From: an uncultured Methylococcaceae bacterium
GTDB lineage: Bacteria; Pseudomonadota; Gammaproteobacteria; Methylococcales; Methylomonadaceae
Direction: 5' to 3'
Assembly: GCA_903903365.1 (NCBI GenBank)
Contig: CAIUYS010000082.1
Span: forward strand, 1 to 7,141
DNA length: 7,141 nucleotides
A model generated the notes under the pieces. The model was not told the origin of the DNA, made no database searches, and was given only the letters and a program-made list of their open reading frames with translations. The position numbers and the translations under genes are program-made. The first letter of the stretch is position 1. Each line of letters begins with the position of its first letter. Below, piece by piece: positions 5,792 to 7,141 of the stretch.

Positions 5792-6298
5792 TCACTTGCT
5801 GTTTACCAACGCGGCTATCGCGCTGTCATAATCAGGCTCATCAGCCAGTTCGTTTACTAATTGCGTATAAACAACATTGTCATGTTCATCGACAATAACC
5901 ACTGCCCTCGCCGTTAATCCGGCAAGAAAGGTATTAACCAGTTTTACACCGTAATCATCAGCAAAAGTTGAGCGAAAGGTTGATAAAGGAATGACGTGTT
6001 TTAAGTCTTCCACTTCACAAAAACGACATTGTGCAAACGGTAAATCAGCGGAAATAACCAACACAACCGTGTTATGCAAGTGCGATGCTTTCTCGTTGAA
6101 CTTACGCGTTGAAGCGGCGCAGGTAGGCGTATCCAGACTGGGTACAATGTTAAGCACCTTGTTTTTTCCTGCGAAAGTTGCCAAGGTTACATCCGCCAAC
6201 TTGGCGTTTGCCAGGGAAAAATCGGGGGCTTTACTGCCCACTAACGGTAGTTCGCCTGAGGTATGAAGCGGCTTGCCCTGGAAGGTAATTGTTGCCAT
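5792..6298 (-). CDS. tpx: Thiol peroxidase Tpx (atypical 2-Cys peroxiredoxin)
   Basis: Reduces hydrogen peroxide and organic peroxides, being recycled by thioredoxin. It has 168 residues, as in E. coli (167-168). The peroxidatic cysteine is Cys60 in PSLDTPTCAAS (53-63), with Thr57 and, later, Arg131 (TARAVVIVDE, 129-138) completing the active site. The resolving cysteine is Cys94 in ADLPFAQCRFC (84-94). KVLNIVPS and FAGK are family-typical. An additional Cys91 sits three residues before the resolving cysteine, where E. coli has Ser. Start ATG at 6298 has AAGGA 7 nt upstream. There is no signal peptide, so it should be cytoplasmic, although some Tpx act in the periplasm. It lies 139 bp downstream of der on the same strand across a repeat array and ends at a strong terminator, so it is either monocistronic or the last gene of a der transcript. 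No clear promoter was found in the repeat-filled gap. Confidence 0.97.
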   Translation of the reverse strand: MATITFQGKPLHTSGELPLVGSKAPDFSLANAKLADVTLATFAGKNKVLNIVPSLDTPTCAASTRKFNEKASHLHNTVVLVISADLPFAQCRFCEVEDLKHVIPLSTFRSTFADDYGVKLVNTFLAGLTARAVVIVDEHDNVVYTQLVNELADEPDYDSAIAALVNSK

Positions 6299-6325
6299 GA
6301 CTTGATCCTTATTGTGGTGTTTTTT

Positions 6326-6370
6326 AAGAGCAGGTTTAAAAGCAGGTGCAAGGTTAAAAGCAGGTTAAAG
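6326..6370. repeat. Three AAAAGCAGGT-type direct repeats, opposite arm of the 14-bp array
   Basis: AAGAGCAGGTT (6326-6336), AAAAGCAGGTG (6338-6348) and AAAAGCAGGTT (6356-6366) repeat in the same direction. Within them GGTGCAAGGT (6345-6354) is the exact reverse complement of ACCTTGCACC in the neighbouring array at 6377-6432. This segment is therefore the inverted, decayed partner of that array. It lies just upstream of tpx and may overlap its promoter. Confidence 0.65.
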
Positions 6371-6376
6371 GAACTG

Positions 6377-6432
6377 TACCTTGCACCTTTTACCTTGCAC
6401 CTTTTACCTTGCACCTTTTACCTTGTACCTTA
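6377..6432. repeat. 14-bp tandem repeat array, 3 perfect copies plus 1 degenerate
   Basis: The unit TACCTTGCACCTTT occurs at 6377-6390, 6391-6404 and 6405-6418 without change, then as TACCTTGTACCTTA at 6419-6432. The array ends 5 bp before the der stop codon (6438-6440). With the inverted partner at 6326-6370 it can form a long imperfect stem-loop around AACTGTA. A 14-bp period without spacers of constant length rules out CRISPR. Repeats of this kind usually expand and shrink by slippage. Confidence 0.9.
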
Positions 6433-6437
6433 GTACC

Positions 6438-7141
6438 CTACTCTTTCTTGGTTTTTGCTCTTTTCGCCAGACGCACACGCTTTTGTACGCTCCAATCGGT
6501 GAGCTTCTTTTTCTGCCCGTGAAAAGGGTTGACCGGTGATTTAAACTCCATACGTATGGGCGTTCCTGATAATTTTAGCTTATCGCGAAAATAATTCATC
6601 AAATAACGTTTGTATGAAATGGGCAGTGCATCGGTTTGTACGCCATGAACCACCACAACCGGGGGATTTCGTCCGCCTTGATGTGCATACTTTAGCTTGA
6701 TACGACGGGTATTGATGATCGGTGGCTGATGCGCATCGGTTGCTTCTTTCAGAATACGGGTCAACACCGGCGTTGACATATCAATCATCGCGGCGTCATA
6801 CAATTTGGACACCACATCAAACAACTTGCCAACACCACTGCCATGCAATGCGGAAATAGGATGTTTTTCGGCAAATTCAATAAACGATAATTTCACATCA
6901 AGTTGTCGTTTAATGGTGTCTTTTTGTTCGGTCGTTATACCGTCCCATTTATTGAGACCAATAATCAATGCCCTACCCGCTTCTATCACGAGACCTAATA
7001 AATGTGCATCCTGATCAGCGATACCATCGCGTGCATCAATTAAATAAATGACGACATTTGATTTTTCAATCGCTTGCAAGGTTTTAATGACACTGAATTT
7101 TTCAATGGTTTCCGAGACTCTGGAGCGCCTGCGCATTCCCG
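6438..7141 (-). CDS. der: Ribosome-associated GTPase Der (EngA), C-terminal part (5' truncated by window edge)
   Basis: Double GTPase needed for assembly of the 50S ribosomal subunit. The visible part starts within the second GTPase domain: the codon before the first Met is Gly, consistent with the end of the DTAG (G3) motif followed by MRRRSRVSETIEKFSVIKTLQ, an EngA hallmark. The G4 motif NKWD is at residues 62-65 counted from that Met, and G5 SAL at 95-97. The C-terminal KH-like domain (about 120-205) includes NTRRIKLKYAHQGGRNPPVVVVHG and SYKRYLMNYFR, followed by a basic tail rich in Lys and Arg (209-231). The ATG at 7136 is internal; the true start and first GTPase domain are outside. Two sites in the KH domain differ from the common form: HGVQ where HGNQ is usual, and PISYKRY where PDSYKRY is usual. 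tpx follows after 139 bp of mostly repeats. Confidence 0.97.
   Translation of the reverse strand, partial: GMRRRSRVSETIEKFSVIKTLQAIEKSNVVIYLIDARDGIADQDAHLLGLVIEAGRALIIGLNKWDGITTEQKDTIKRQLDVKLSFIEFAEKHPISALHGSGVGKLFDVVSKLYDAAMIDMSTPVLTRILKEATDAHQPPIINTRRIKLKYAHQGGRNPPVVVVHGVQTDALPISYKRYLMNYFRDKLKLSGTPIRMEFKSPVNPFHGQKKKLTDWSVQKRVRLAKRAKTKKE

Noticed and set aside
6377..6432. CRISPR array
   Set aside because: The unit is only 14 bp and directly tandem, with no unique spacers and no cas genes.

Overview
The window reads as ordinary chromosome from a mid-to-low GC gammaproteobacterium. LysS, Der, Tpx and glyoxalase II all resemble gammaproteobacterial forms, and a Na+-pumping oxaloacetate decarboxylase operon sits between them. 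The intergenic gaps carry REP-like palindromes built on a core near GTAGGATGGG(T/C)A. I associate repeats of this style with methanotrophs such as Methylobacter or Methylomonas, among other proteobacteria. That placement is a weak inference from memory. No phage, transposase, CRISPR array, tRNA or rRNA was seen.

Layout from left to right. (1) The C-terminal 209 codons of lysS on the + strand, cut by the window edge. (2) A convergent gap with a pair of inverted REP-like units and a small hairpin. (3) gloB (glyoxalase II) on the - strand. (4) A 424-bp stretch upstream of gloB. It holds a short reading frame that is broken at, or shifted through, a TTTAAAG heptamer and abuts the gloB ATG, a second inverted REP-like pair, and a short degenerate tandem repeat. 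(5) The operon oadG-oadA-oadB, transcribed right to left, with a candidate sigma-70 promoter before oadG. (6) A 444-bp AT-rich gap without a convincing gene. (7) A strong terminator followed by tpx (thiol peroxidase) on the - strand. (8) A 14-bp tandem repeat that folds back on neighbouring sequence, between tpx and der. (9) The C-terminal part of der (EngA GTPase) on the - strand, cut by the right edge.

How the genes work together. OadA (biotinylated carboxyltransferase), OadB (membrane Na+ pump) and OadG (assembly subunit) form one membrane complex that turns oxaloacetate into pyruvate and CO2 while exporting Na+. All the key OadB residues known from Klebsiella are present, so it should be a true sodium pump. 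GloB removes S-lactoylglutathione made from methylglyoxal, and Tpx reduces peroxides. Both are housekeeping detoxification enzymes with no obvious functional tie to Oad. LysS and Der serve translation and ribosome assembly.

No clearly new multi-gene system is visible. The items most worth a second look are the small frame-shifted ORF in front of gloB, the two REP subfamilies with apparent compensatory changes in their stems, and the fold-back 14-bp repeat array between der and tpx.
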